A DNA stretch of 64,000 bases from Clostridium tunisiense TJ (GTDB lineage Bacteria > Bacillota > Clostridia > Clostridiales > Clostridiaceae), in assembly GCF_000300195.1 (NCBI RefSeq), contig NZ_AMQH01000016.1:62001-126000 (forward strand), in the 5' to 3' direction. Shown here one piece after another: positions 36,709 to 45,461 of the stretch. The translations under genes and the position numbers were made by a program. Within the stretch, counting starts at the first letter, position 1. The number at the start of each line of letters is the position of its first letter. The notes beneath the pieces were generated by a model. It was not told the DNA's origin, did not search any database, and saw only the letters and a list, made by a program, of their open reading frames with translations.

Positions 36709-37497
36709 TTAAATTAGCTCTCTCTTTTTGAAGGGTGACATGATAAATCTTTGAGCAGACTTTGTATTTGTAAGCCACTGAATATGTGCATTCTGTTTTG
36801 TATTTTCTAAAATTTTAGGAATAAAAAACTTTGCAACAGTTTCAGGCTTATCTGCTAAAATGTTAAACACTTTCTTAAATTGGTTATCCTGAGTAACTGT
36901 AGAAATCTCTCCTGTAGGGGCTTTAGTAATAAACTCAGTAAGCATCATACCTGGAGATAATCTACCTACCTTAACTGGAGAATTTTTAAGTTCCTTTGCT
37001 AAACCCTTTGTAAAATAAGTAAGTGCACGCTTTGAAGTTCCATATAAAATGGTTTTTTCTATAATCATATCATTTGAGCCTAAGCCTTCCATGTTCCAAA
37101 CCTGACCATAGCCCTGTTTAAGCATATTTTCAACAGCCACCTTGCAGCCATACATAATCCCTTTTATATTGGTATCCACCACTGCTTCAATATATTCCTC
37201 TTCAGTATCCCACACAAACTCATGAGGAACATTTTGCCCTGCATTATTAATCCAAATATCAACAGTTCCCCATTTCTCTACAGATTTACTCCACAGGTTT
37301 TTAACCTCTGATACATTTCTTACATTACAAGGTACATAAATAAACTGTTTTTCAAAGCCTTTAACCCGATGGTTTTCTCTATTAAAGGAATTTTCCCTTG
37401 ATCCAGATATAGTAACATTACACCCTGCTTTTAAAAATTCTTTAGCCATTTCTAGTCCCAAGCCCCTAGTACTACCAGTAATCACAACATTTTTCAC
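36709..37497 (-). CDS. Short-chain dehydrogenase/reductase (SDR)
   Basis: The 262-residue protein has the SDR cofactor motif TGSTRGLGLEMA (about 7-18), the NNAG motif (WINNAGQNVPH) and a YGTSKRALTYF active site with Tyr and Lys at their usual spacing. The catalytic serine region is NMEGLGSNDM, in which the usual serine is not obvious two residues before, but SN is near. It would reduce or oxidise an unknown substrate with NAD(P)H in the cytosol. The start is GTG with GAGGGGG upstream. A dispersed repeat begins 23 bp upstream of its start. Confidence 0.82.
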   Translation of the reverse strand: MKNVVITGSTRGLGLEMAKEFLKAGCNVTISGSRENSFNRENHRVKGFEKQFIYVPCNVRNVSEVKNLWSKSVEKWGTVDIWINNAGQNVPHEFVWDTEEEYIEAVVDTNIKGIMYGCKVAVENMLKQGYGQVWNMEGLGSNDMIIEKTILYGTSKRALTYFTKGLAKELKNSPVKVGRLSPGMMLTEFITKAPTGEISTVTQDNQFKKVFNILADKPETVAKFFIPKILENTKQNAHIQWLTNTKSAQRFIMSPFKKRELI

Positions 37498-37519
37498 CGT
37501 AGATCCCCCTCTTACCTTT

Positions 37520-37726
37520 AGGCATCTTTAAAAATAACTAATCAGTCTACTCGCCTATTTTGTGTAATACTATGTCCACAGAACCTATTAATAGCTCTAC
37601 TATAAATAGAACCTACGTCCTTGTCTTACGCAAAATATTTTTCGCATTTTTAATTATTTATTTTTTACGATGCCTCACTCAAAATATCCTTCATATCTTT
37701 GACATATTATTTATTTTCAGATGCCT
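37520..37726 (-). repeat. 177-bp dispersed element, copy C (inverted) with a duplicated end
   Basis: Read on the minus strand it begins AGGCATCTGAAAATAAATAA, runs about 50 bp, then begins again with AGGCATCGTAAAAAATAAATAA and continues through the complete element to AAAGATGCCT. It is more diverged inside than copies A and B. The doubled left end suggests insertion of one copy next to, or into, a solo end, or local duplication. Confidence 0.75.
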
Positions 37727-37784
37727 TATCTAATTTTATCATAACAGAATCTTCCATAAAATGGAGTTGCTAAAAAATCTTGTG

Positions 37785-37865
37785 TTAATCTTTTTTACCA
37801 TGGTGGAGAGCACTTACTCCTCCCATTCCTGCTCCCATAATAATATAATAATGCTTCCTTTTCAT
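37785..37865 (-). CDS. Candidate 26-residue ORF
   Basis: MKRKHYYIIMGAGMGGVSAL and a short basic tail are encoded after GGAAAGTG on the minus strand. The GAGMGG motif recalls the start of a Rossmann-fold flavoprotein or of a short membrane peptide. It could be a gene remnant; nothing else supports it. Confidence 0.2.
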   Translation of the reverse strand: MKRKHYYIIMGAGMGGVSALHHGKKD

Positions 37866-37921
37866 CACTTTCCATCCCCATAGATTTTAATATATAAATA
37901 TTCTTTATTTACCATTGCATG

Positions 37922-38563
37922 TTAGAGATAAGGTCTATCCAACCTTTTTTCATAGGCGTTATGCTTTTTCATTTCCCTATGCCAGAATATATTGTTTATC
38001 CCTGACCTTGTAACCACTTTAAGAATTCCAAGCATAGGCTGTTTTATCTCATAGGGCTTTCCAAGGTTATTAACTAGCTCTTTATGAAAAGCACCTGTTT
38101 CCTCATAAAAAGCACCTAAATCAGAAACCATTTTTAGTACCTTCTTAAACATCTTTGGCATCATATAAGTAGCAGCAGCTTCACCCTTACAAACTGTACC
38201 TAAATAGTTGTAATTAAGCCTTCTTGTAAAGCTCTCCAAATATCTTACAACAAATCTCTCCTGTGAGGTTTCTGTAAAACCAGCTTGAATAATAAAACCT
38301 AGAGACTTACCTTCAGCTGCAGGCTCCATAGCCTCGAAAAACTCCATGACAATTCCTGGCATGGCATGAATATAAAGAGGCATTATGATAATAACTGCAT
38401 CAAAAGCTTTTATATACTCAGCTAGCTCCCCTTTATCACTATTTACTATATTCCTTATTTCACAAGGGTTTTTCATATCCTTTACAAAGTGCTGAGCAAA
38501 AATCAAGCTATTGCAGCTTTTAGAATCTCCTTTAGGTGAACCGTTTAAAATTAATGTTTTCAT
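37922..38563 (-). CDS. NAD(P)H-dependent oxidoreductase, flavodoxin-like
   Basis: The start MKTLILNGSPKGDSKSCNSL is the FMN-binding loop of the flavodoxin/NQO1 group, followed by FDAVIIIMPLYIHAMPGIVMEFFEAM, the second flavin-contacting segment. At 213 residues it is complete. It probably reduces quinones or similar acceptors in the cytosol. The start codon overlaps the stop of the upstream flavodoxin-like gene (ATGA), so they are coupled and the two proteins may form one complex. Confidence 0.82.
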   Translation of the reverse strand: MKTLILNGSPKGDSKSCNSLIFAQHFVKDMKNPCEIRNIVNSDKGELAEYIKAFDAVIIIMPLYIHAMPGIVMEFFEAMEPAAEGKSLGFIIQAGFTETSQERFVVRYLESFTRRLNYNYLGTVCKGEAAATYMMPKMFKKVLKMVSDLGAFYEETGAFHKELVNNLGKPYEIKQPMLGILKVVTRSGINNIFWHREMKKHNAYEKRLDRPYL

Positions 38564-39042
38564 TTCTGGCTACCTCCTTCTGAAATGAATTCTTCAATAG
38601 GCTTTACAGTAACATTCTTGTTATGGAACTGATAAAACACCCTATTTACATAGTCTACAAAAATCTTTCTGCTATCTTCGTCTTCAAATTCACCCTCATA
38701 ATAAAACTCAATATCTGGATATTTTTCGTACCTTTTCACGTGCATGGATTCTCCTGTATCATAAGAGATATAGGGTAAATAAAGTGGCAGCATTCTGTCA
38801 AACAAAGTTTTTAAATTGCTACTTACAAAGCCCCTTGAAACCTTTGAAAAATATATAGCCTTGTCAGCGGTTATATACTCATGATAAAAATCCTCCAAGT
38901 CCTTAAAAGCGCATCTACCTGGTGTTGTCCACCAGCAGGTCCAACATCCAATGCAGCCTTTAACCTTTCTTTCTGTAAAGTCCAGTGTAAAAGCAGCTTC
39001 AACACTCATACTTTCCATTTCCTTGATAACTACAGTCCTCAT
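38560..39042 (-). CDS. Short flavodoxin-family protein with cysteine motif
   Basis: The 160-residue protein lacks the usual N-terminal NGSP loop but has KGCIGCWTCWWTTPGRCAFKD and KAIYFSKVSRGFVSSNLKTLFDRMLP, typical of a subset of flavodoxin-like proteins with a CxxCxxC motif. In that group the short start MKTVVIxxxE is native, so I do not regard the gene as truncated. It may bind FMN together with the coupled downstream reductase. GGGGGGGAGAAA precedes the ATG. Confidence 0.7.
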   Translation of the reverse strand: MRTVVIKEMESMSVEAAFTLDFTERKVKGCIGCWTCWWTTPGRCAFKDLEDFYHEYITADKAIYFSKVSRGFVSSNLKTLFDRMLPLYLPYISYDTGESMHVKRYEKYPDIEFYYEGEFEDEDSRKIFVDYVNRVFYQFHNKNVTVKPIEEFISEGGSQK

Positions 39043-39074
39043 TTTCTCCCCCCCCTAAAATTGTAACTTGACGC

Positions 39075-39109
39075 AAAAAAAGCTGTAAAAACAATTAATT
39101 CTTACAGCT
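39075..39109 (-). terminator. Hairpin between the GNAT gene and the flavodoxin pair
   Basis: AGCTGTAA (39081-39088) pairs with TTACAGCT (39102-39109); seven A before it read as T on the minus strand. It lies 300 bp after the GNAT stop and 33 bp before the next start, so it may be an attenuator instead of the GNAT terminator. The 39110-39407 stretch shows nothing else. Confidence 0.55.
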
Positions 39110-39407
39110 CAAAATTATGACTATTTAATTTAAAACTTATTTGCCCTATATACAGTATACTACACATTTTAGTAATATATTACCAGTTTTTTAATTCACT
39201 TTATTATCAGCAATAGTTACTCATTATGGCATTACTAATCTCCTTGAATATTGGGATGCATATTTAATATAACTTTAGAATAGATAAAAAGTTTATATCT
39301 AAAATGAGTAACTTAATTTATCTATACTTTTCCTTCCTCCAAAAATAAAAAGAGGCAAGATAAACTCACCCCTACACTGATAAAAATTAATTTTTCACTT
39401 TTTATAA

Positions 39408-40184
39408 CTAATTTAATCTAAAGAATATATCAGTTCTTTCGCCTACCTTATTAAAGCCTAGTTTCTTATACATGTCTTTTGCAGTGTCATCCTCATCCGT
39501 AACTAGATAAATAGTGTTACACCCTTCATTCATTGCTATTTGAATTAAATGCTTAAGAATTGTAGTTCCATAGCCTTTACGCTGACACTGTGGTGTAACT
39601 GTAAAATCCTCTATTTTCGCAATACCATCATGAATAAACAAATCACAGATGCCAATTCTTTCCCCATTATGATAGCAAATATAAGAATTTACACCCTTGT
39701 CTGAAATGTACACCTTACCACGCCTATGACATCTTCTAGTGCAAAAATCTCTTCCTAATGTTGCCTCATCTAACTGTAAGTCACAATATAAAATATCTTC
39801 AACCATTTCCATATTACATACTCTTTCTATGTTACAACCTTTCACCGAACTCATATTTGAAAGTTTTGTAATATCGAAGGAATAATATCCATTTCTTGAT
39901 ACTTCACCTTTATACTTTAAATCCTTTAACAGTGTTTCATCAATTGCAAAGTCAAAGAGAATATTGCAAAACTTCTTTCCTTCATTTACAGCTAAGGATA
40001 TTTCATTTTCTATATTTTTTTTAACTTCATCATTGCCCATGTTATCTCTTATATATGTGTAGTTGTGGTAATACATATCCTTCAGTTCGTCATCTCTATA
40101 TCTAATAATATTTTTATCTTTATAATATTCACAAAAGCACTTAGTGTACTCAAATTCACATTGTTTTATATTTTCCCCTACCAT
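39408..40184 (-). CDS. GNAT family N-acetyltransferase, two-domain
   Basis: In this 258-residue protein the last 125 residues form a GNAT domain, with the acetyl-CoA loop CQRKGYGTTILKHLI (the Q/RxxGxG/A motif) and DEDDTAKDMYKKLGFNKVGE. The N-terminal half (residues 1-130) looks like a second, degenerate acetyltransferase-like domain. A central cysteine-rich part, ATLGRDFCTRRCHRRGKV, is unusual. The substrate is unknown. TAGGAGGGTT precedes the ATG. Confidence 0.8.
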   Translation of the reverse strand: MVGENIKQCEFEYTKCFCEYYKDKNIIRYRDDELKDMYYHNYTYIRDNMGNDEVKKNIENEISLAVNEGKKFCNILFDFAIDETLLKDLKYKGEVSRNGYYSFDITKLSNMSSVKGCNIERVCNMEMVEDILYCDLQLDEATLGRDFCTRRCHRRGKVYISDKGVNSYICYHNGERIGICDLFIHDGIAKIEDFTVTPQCQRKGYGTTILKHLIQIAMNEGCNTIYLVTDEDDTAKDMYKKLGFNKVGERTDIFFRLN

Positions 40185-40387
40185 AATTAACCCTCCTAAT
40201 TATCCCCTTTGTTATAAATTATATCTCTCAAATTTCCTATCTACTTTCTTTAGTATTCGTTTTGTAAGCCTTTGTTTCACCATAAATATGATTTTTTAAA
40301 GGATTTAGTTTGTTTTTTAGGTCTTGTTAAACTGATAAATTGCAAGAACAATATTTGCAATTAAAGAAGCCAAACTTACAACTTATC

Positions 40388-40696
40388 TTACTCAACGGTC
40401 TTTAAGAACACTCCCTCTTTAAAGCCTCCACGAGCTTCCTTCTTGTCTTCTCTCTTTTTAAGAAGATCTTCCTCAGAGTAACCTAAATTCTCTGCAAGAC
40501 CAAAGACAACTTCCATAATATCTGCAAGTTCTTCTAGGTTTCTATCCTGGATAAATTCATTAACTTCTTCCTTAAGCTTTTCTTCAAGAAGTGGTAAAAG
40601 CTCCTCCTTTGGTACAATAGAAGTTTCACACCTTCTTCCATCCCCTTCAATAACCTGTGGAATCTTATCACGAACTAATTTATTGTAAACTTTCAT
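40388..40696 (-). CDS. MazG-like nucleoside triphosphate pyrophosphohydrolase
   Basis: The 102-residue protein begins KVYNKLVRDKIPQVIEGDG, contains EEKLKEEVNEFI (the ExxE(12-28)ExxD-like metal site) and EELADIMEVVFGLAENLGY, and ends with RGGFKEGVFLKTVE. This is the small all-alpha pyrophosphohydrolase related to phosphoribosyl-ATP pyrophosphatase and MazG. It would hydrolyse (d)NTPs to monophosphates. AGGGGT precedes the ATG. A copy of the phosphatase gene's 3' end lies right before it, evidence that the two genes were once adjacent. Confidence 0.85.
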   Translation of the reverse strand: MKVYNKLVRDKIPQVIEGDGRRCETSIVPKEELLPLLEEKLKEEVNEFIQDRNLEELADIMEVVFGLAENLGYSEEDLLKKREDKKEARGGFKEGVFLKTVE

Positions 40697-40710
40697 TTTT
40701 AATACCCCTT

Positions 40711-40752
40711 ACTTCCAAATTCTATTTATTTCAACTTTATTTATTTCATTAT
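40711..40752 (-). repeat. Copy of the histidine phosphatase 3' end, downstream of the hydrolase gene
   Basis: The 42 bases match 41863-41904 at 39 positions. On the minus strand they would encode NEINKVEINRIWK followed by stop, the last residues of the phosphatase. Together the two copies flank the alpha/beta hydrolase gene as direct repeats. The match ends at the hydrolase stop codon. Confidence 0.8.
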
Positions 40753-41693
40753 GAAATAAAAGCTTTTATTTCTCTTGCAATATTTAAGTATTCATGGTCA
40801 TGTACATAATGACTACAATTAAGATAAATGATTTTCCCACCTGATATCTTATTGATAAAATTTTCTTGAAATTGTGTCCATTGTTTTTCATTCCAACCAG
40901 TGCCACTACCATTTGAAGAAAACATTAAAATTGGAACCTTTGGCAACTTACCATTGTCCACTATTTTTGCATTATTTTTAATTTCTTCTACTTCCTTTAG
41001 CATAGTTTTAGTTGCAGTTCTTCTGAAAAATATAGCTCTATATATTTCTTTTTCTTTATCGCTTAAAGTGCCATGCTTAATAGCTTCACTTTCTGCTATT
41101 CCAGGCAAAATCCTAGTTATTCCTATGTTGTTAGCAAAGGCTGCAGCTTTTATTAATGGCATATTTAATTTATAATTTTCATAGGCTTCTGGCACTGCCA
41201 TATCTAGTCCTATAATAGCACTCACTTCTTCTGGATATTTCTGTGCCCAATACAAGGCTTCAATGCCAGACATAGAATGAGGACATAGGATAAAAGGTCC
41301 TTCAATACCAGCTTGTGTTAATGCAGCTCTTGATTGATTTAATATTGTATCAATATCTCTTTTTTCATCAACTATATCACTAAAGCCATAACCCAGCTTT
41401 TCTATTACAACTATTCTATAGTCAGCACTTAACTGTGAGAACAAGGATTTAAAATCTAGAATTGGAGAAGAAGTGCCCCCACCTGACATAAACACAAGGG
41501 TTTTCTCTCCATGACCTTCTGTATAAATACTGATTTTATGCCCATTAACTTCCACTATTTCACCCAAAGGTGTAAACAGCTTAGCTTCTCTCTTTAACTG
41601 AATTTTATTGTAAACATATATTATTGTTATGATGATCATTAATACTAATAAACTTATAAATAATATCCTCTTTGCTTTTCTTAAAGCTTTCAT
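40749..41693 (-). CDS. Alpha/beta hydrolase, membrane-anchored
   Basis: A hydrophobic N-terminal helix (ILFISLLVLMIIITIIYVY) is followed by an alpha/beta hydrolase domain: oxyanion region FMSGGGTSSPILDF, nucleophile elbow LCPHSMSGIEALYWA, a possible acid in GLDMAVPE and the histidine in LNCSHYVHDHEY near the end. The elbow reads PHSMSG instead of GxSxG. Substrate is unknown. The gene is flanked by direct 42-bp repeats, one of which carries the stop codon, so it was probably inserted between the phosphatase and MazG-like genes. Confidence 0.82.
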   Translation of the reverse strand: MKALRKAKRILFISLLVLMIIITIIYVYNKIQLKREAKLFTPLGEIVEVNGHKISIYTEGHGEKTLVFMSGGGTSSPILDFKSLFSQLSADYRIVVIEKLGYGFSDIVDEKRDIDTILNQSRAALTQAGIEGPFILCPHSMSGIEALYWAQKYPEEVSAIIGLDMAVPEAYENYKLNMPLIKAAAFANNIGITRILPGIAESEAIKHGTLSDKEKEIYRAIFFRRTATKTMLKEVEEIKNNAKIVDNGKLPKVPILMFSSNGSGTGWNEKQWTQFQENFINKISGGKIIYLNCSHYVHDHEYLNIAREIKAFIS

Positions 41694-41860
41694 TTAATCC
41701 CCCATATATATTGCTATATTCCTACTACAAGGAGTAATTGATCTCTGGTTAATTATACCATATACCCTTACTATTTGCCCTATGTTTGTAACATTGTACA
41801 AACATGACTTCAATTCCCTGCCACGAAATAATTTGCTATAGACTTATATTACCAATATCC

Positions 41861-42433
41861 TTACTTCCAAATTCTATTTATCTCAACTTCATTGATTTCA
41901 TTATCTTTAAAAGTTAACACATACACATCTGGATTAGTTAAGCTTTGCCAGCCTTCATAACCAAAGGAATTATCAAAGTGTTTTACAATCAATGAAAAAA
42001 GTTCTCCATGAGTTACCATCGCAATATTACTTTCTTCTCTTTTAAGTAAATCCTTTAGAGCCTCTATAGCTCTAGAAGTAGCTTCTCTTGAGGACTCTCC
42101 ACCTTCATACTTTAAATCCATATCCTTAAAAGCAGCTCTTAACAGCGGAGTAAAATCCTCCACATCCTTTGATGTTAACACCTTTTCCTTAAGTCTTTCA
42201 TCAATATTTATAGATAAATTAAGTTCCTTACTTAGTGGAGTTATGGTATCCACTGCTCTCACATATGGACTTGAGGCTATGTACTGAATATCATAAGGTT
42301 TTAAAAACTCCATAAGGTCTTTAGCTTGGCTTACTCCAAGGTCAGTGAGCTTTGCCTCAGCAGGTTGTCCCTCTGCCTTGCAGTGTCTAATTAAGTATAT
42401 ATTTTTTAGGTTATCTTTACTCATTAAACTCAT
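41861..42433 (-). CDS. Histidine phosphatase family protein
   Basis: The phosphoglycerate mutase-like RHG motif appears as YLIRHCKAEGQ near the N terminus, followed by LTDLGVSQAKDLMEFL and IQYIASSPYVRAVDTI. The second active-site histidine is in NIAMVTHGELF, and the acid-base residue is probably in the GESSREATSR segment. It is a broad-specificity cytosolic phosphatase. ATG 42433 is chosen over 42442, which would be too close to AAAGG. Its last 42 bp are duplicated beyond the hydrolase gene. Confidence 0.82.
   Translation of the reverse strand: MSLMSKDNLKNIYLIRHCKAEGQPAEAKLTDLGVSQAKDLMEFLKPYDIQYIASSPYVRAVDTITPLSKELNLSINIDERLKEKVLTSKDVEDFTPLLRAAFKDMDLKYEGGESSREATSRAIEALKDLLKREESNIAMVTHGELFSLIVKHFDNSFGYEGWQSLTNPDVYVLTFKDNEINEVEINRIWK
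41863..41904 (-). repeat. Direct repeat partner: 3' end of the phosphatase gene
   Basis: This is the resident copy of the 42-bp sequence at 40711-40752 (39 of 42 identical) and encodes the final residues INEVEINRIWK. Confidence 0.8.
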
Positions 42434-42575
42434 AGTTCTCATGCCTTTCTTTTAGAAATAATTTGTTACAACTCAGTTTCATTCTTTAACTGTTGATAAA
42501 CTCTTACAGTAATAACTAAAGAAATTGTAACTGCAACTTACAAAACAATATAACTTGATCTTTACAATACTTTAA

Positions 42576-43739
42576 TTAAATCAATTTTTCTCTCACTTTG
42601 AACCCTTGATTAGCAGCAATTTGGTACAGTGGGGAAATACACTTTTTAAGCTCCTGGCTAAACATTTCCTTGGTACCGTTTTTATAGAATTCATAAATAC
42701 TTTCTATTCTAAGGGCATCTGTGTACTCAGCAACAATGTCCTTATCTTTTTTCTTACAGGCATGCGCAAAAGCTTCATATTGTAAATCGCAAAAATCAGC
42801 TATATATTTATCATAAATTAATAAATCATCACTCTTTTTACTATTAATATTCTTAAAGGTAGGCACTAAGTTCCAAATTTGATCATGTAACACAAAGCTC
42901 CAGGGAATAAAGTGGTCTATGCTTAAGCCACCATGAAGATCATAATTTTCTTCAGTAAAACACTTTCCTGTGTAGATATCCACAATCTTAGATGTGCTTA
43001 TTACATCCTTCCAAAGATTTGTTGCCTTTGTAAGCTCCCGTTTCCTTGGTGGCTCTAGCTTAAATGGTATAGCTGGTACATTTGGATTTCTTTTCTGAAG
43101 AAAACACACTAACTTATAATAAGCCCAACCTTTTATTATCCTATAATTATATTTTAAATAATCTATCCAACCATCTTTTATTCTTATAAAGTTCTCATTA
43201 TTATGATCTTTAAATATTCCATAAATGCAGTTATCCTCTACCCTAGATAACTCCTCTAGCTCCTTCACAGGCTTCTTCTTATGAAGAACTTTCTCATTAA
43301 GAAAAGGAGATAAAAATCTATAGGGAACATTTAAGGTTAAATCCTTTAGCAGCTTATTAAGAGCTTTATCTTCTGTATTATATAGGAAATTAAGAAGCTT
43401 AGTTTCCTCATAATTATTTTCAAACCCATAGGTATCGGCAATGTAATTAACCACAGTAGCTAAATTATCGCAACTTCCAAAACTCAGCTTAAAAGCTCTT
43501 ATTGGATACCAAGCATTAACTACCATCCTTGAAACTAACTTTTTAAACGGAATCTCCACATTACCTAAAGAAACCTCATCAAGCAAGGCAATTAGCCAAT
43601 ACATCTTATAACTTGCAGTAACCACATTATCATCTAAAACCCTTGAAAAGGTTGAATAATCTACTTCTTTGCTATAAGGTATCATCTCTGCTGACTTAGG
43701 TAGTATTATTTGATTTTCTGGTATTATGATTTTATTCAA
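42576..43739 (-). CDS. HNH endonuclease-domain protein
   Basis: The C-terminal third contains an HNH core: HGGLSIDHFIPWSF, then HDQIWNLVPTFKNINSKKSDD, with the His, Asn and final metal-ligand positions of the HNH_4-like group (about 262-300). The N-terminal 250 residues are an uncharacterised, mostly helical region with WLIALLDEVS and YPIRAFKLSFGSCDN. The whole fits standalone HNH proteins of defence islands. It starts the accessory island. Start is TTG, preceded by GGGGGGAATAACC. Convergent or downstream partners are absent; the operon relationship is not visible. Confidence 0.78.
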   Translation of the reverse strand: MNKIIIPENQIILPKSAEMIPYSKEVDYSTFSRVLDDNVVTASYKMYWLIALLDEVSLGNVEIPFKKLVSRMVVNAWYPIRAFKLSFGSCDNLATVVNYIADTYGFENNYEETKLLNFLYNTEDKALNKLLKDLTLNVPYRFLSPFLNEKVLHKKKPVKELEELSRVEDNCIYGIFKDHNNENFIRIKDGWIDYLKYNYRIIKGWAYYKLVCFLQKRNPNVPAIPFKLEPPRKRELTKATNLWKDVISTSKIVDIYTGKCFTEENYDLHGGLSIDHFIPWSFVLHDQIWNLVPTFKNINSKKSDDLLIYDKYIADFCDLQYEAFAHACKKKDKDIVAEYTDALRIESIYEFYKNGTKEMFSQELKKCISPLYQIAANQGFKVREKLI

Positions 43740-43820
43740 GGTTATTCCCCCCTAACCCGGAGCTATTTATATTATTTAAACACTATTTATAATTCTTAGT
43801 TAAATATTTTTATGTATGAA

Positions 43821-43857
43821 AAAAACTCCAATACTATAATTATAGCATGGAGTTTTT
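43821..43857. terminator. Bidirectional hairpin upstream of the HNH gene
   Basis: AAAAACTCCA pairs with TGGAGTTTTT around a 17-base AT-rich loop. It probably ends transcription from the Ltp-like gene on the minus strand. Confidence 0.7.
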
Positions 43858-43983
43858 GATTGTTATAACTCATATTTTATATAAAACTGAATTTACTTAT
43901 AAATAAATTATGTTAATATTGTTACAATATTCTTCAAAAATATGTTTAATCATTCTAAAGTTCAGTAGTTTATAAGCTAAATT

Positions 43984-44035
43984 ATCATGTTAAGTTATTT
44001 ACTCACCTACCTGTTAAACTATCACTTAACATGAT
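43984..44035. repeat. Perfect 12-bp inverted repeat
   Basis: ATCATGTTAAGT (43984-43995) and ACTTAACATGAT (44024-44035) are perfect inverted copies 28 bases apart in the 786-bp gap between the HNH and Ltp-like genes. Their role is not known. Confidence 0.5.
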
Positions 44036-44109
44036 TACCTTAATCTCTTCATATTTTTGTACTAAATTTTACTTTAATTGTTGAATTTAATAGTTTTACG
44101 TAAACTTAA

Positions 44110-44141
44110 AGGACATGTAGAATTATTGGACTACATGTCCT
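44110..44141. terminator. Hairpin in the HNH/Ltp gap
   Basis: AGGACATGTAG pairs with CTACATGTCCT around a 10-base loop. No clear T run, so it may be a stable structure or a weak terminator. The remaining part of the gap to 44525 has no gene that I can see. Confidence 0.5.
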
Positions 44142-44525
44142 CAAAATTAATTATTAAATCTTATTCAATAAATTGGCTATTTTCTTAAACAGTATTGATT
44201 TTTAATGCAAAAAAACAATGAATACTCTATCAACTAAATTCATAAAAAGAGGTAGTCTTAAAATAACTGTCCCAAAAACTATCAATTATACAGTCTACAT
44301 TCTTCACTGTACAATCCTTGACAGCAAAACCAGTAGAAACATTAACTATTACTAATTATTTTTATTAGAACTCTCTCTCATATACTTTGTGAATTATAGT
44401 TTTAAGACAACTCAATTTTGTTTAAACGCACAAATATGAGTATTCAGTATACGAAAACATCATATTTATTCATTTATCAACATTTAGTTGAGTTATCCAG
44501 TGTCTGGTACCAATAAGATAATATA

Positions 44526-45131
44526 CTACTTCAGATTGTCTACAGCATATTTTGCTTCTTCTGCTGTAAATTTCTCTCCATGTTCTGATATTAATTGATC
44601 ATAGATTGCGCTTGGAGACATTGACATAGTTTCTTGATATGACTTTGCTTTTTCTAACGCATTTTTTTTCCAATCTACTTGTACATTGTCTATTGCATAT
44701 TTAGCTGCTTCTGCAGTAAATTTCTCTCCATATTCTGATGTTAACTGGTCATATATTCCAGCTTTAGACATACTCATGGTGTCAGCATATGATTTTGCTT
44801 TTCTCAATGCAGACTTATATTCTGTTGGAACGTTATCTTCTACTTTTTTTTCTACTTTTTCTTCTACTTTCTTTTCTTCAACTTTCTTTTCTTCTACTTT
44901 ATTTTGATTCTGACTAATTTCCTGTCCAGTTCCAGTTGTTCCACTGTTTGTTTTAGTTGAATCGTCATTACCTAATCCACGTATTGCTCCAACTATTACA
45001 AAAAATGCTATTACTATAAACCAAGGTCTTTTATATATTGGTTTTTTATTTTTTGCTCCACATCCCGGACAAGATTTAGCAGTAGATGCTATTTCTTTAG
45101 AGCAGCTTTTACATTGTGTCATTTTTGCCAT
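44526..45131 (-). CDS. Zinc-ribbon membrane protein with two Ltp-like repeats
   Basis: The protein starts with a zinc ribbon (TQCKSCSKEIASTAKSCPGCGAKNK, four cysteines), then one membrane helix (WFIVIAFFVIVGAI) and a VEEKK-repeat linker. Two repeats of about 43 residues follow: ALRKAKSYADTMSMSKAGIYDQLTSEYGEKFTAEAAKYAIDN and ALEKAKSYQETMSMSPSAIYDQLISEHGEKFTAEEAKYAVDN. They resemble the Ltp domain, which in the Streptococcus phage TP-J34 lipoprotein blocks phage DNA injection. Membrane topology puts the repeats outside if the ribbon is cytosolic. An antiphage role is inference from that family. Confidence 0.78.
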   Translation of the reverse strand: MAKMTQCKSCSKEIASTAKSCPGCGAKNKKPIYKRPWFIVIAFFVIVGAIRGLGNDDSTKTNSGTTGTGQEISQNQNKVEEKKVEEKKVEEKVEKKVEDNVPTEYKSALRKAKSYADTMSMSKAGIYDQLTSEYGEKFTAEAAKYAIDNVQVDWKKNALEKAKSYQETMSMSPSAIYDQLISEHGEKFTAEEAKYAVDNLK

Positions 45132-45291
45132 TTCTCAATTCCCCCTCTTATTATAATTTGTATAATTTCTTTAAAAGCAATATGACAAACATTCCATATA
45201 AAATCTAGTATGTATATTTATATCTTGAAACCTAATACAATTTAACATGAAATCGTATTCATATTTTACGAATATTATCATTTGCTTACAC

Positions 45292-45335
45292 TTCATATTA
45301 CCATAGAATCATTATAAATTCTATGGTAATATGAA
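45292..45335. terminator. Perfect 17-bp hairpin
   Basis: TTCATATTACCATAGAA pairs with TTCTATGGTAATATGAA around a 10-base loop. It lies between the Ltp-like gene and a pseudogene, without a T run. It may be a terminator for the latter on the minus strand. Confidence 0.55.
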
Positions 45336-45461
45336 TTATTTATGTATTTTATGTTTAAACCTGAATTATTTTCTAAGTTTGTTTTTTATGGATTCTTACA
45401 CCATTTAACTACTCTAACAACTTCGTTAACATTATTCTATTAACGTAATTTAAAGTTTTAC

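Noticed and set aside
38560-39042. Truncation of the short flavodoxin-like gene, since the N-terminal NGSP loop is missing
   Set aside because: A strong ribosome site precedes the ATG and proteins of this subgroup with CxxCxxC naturally begin this way and pair with a full-length reductase.
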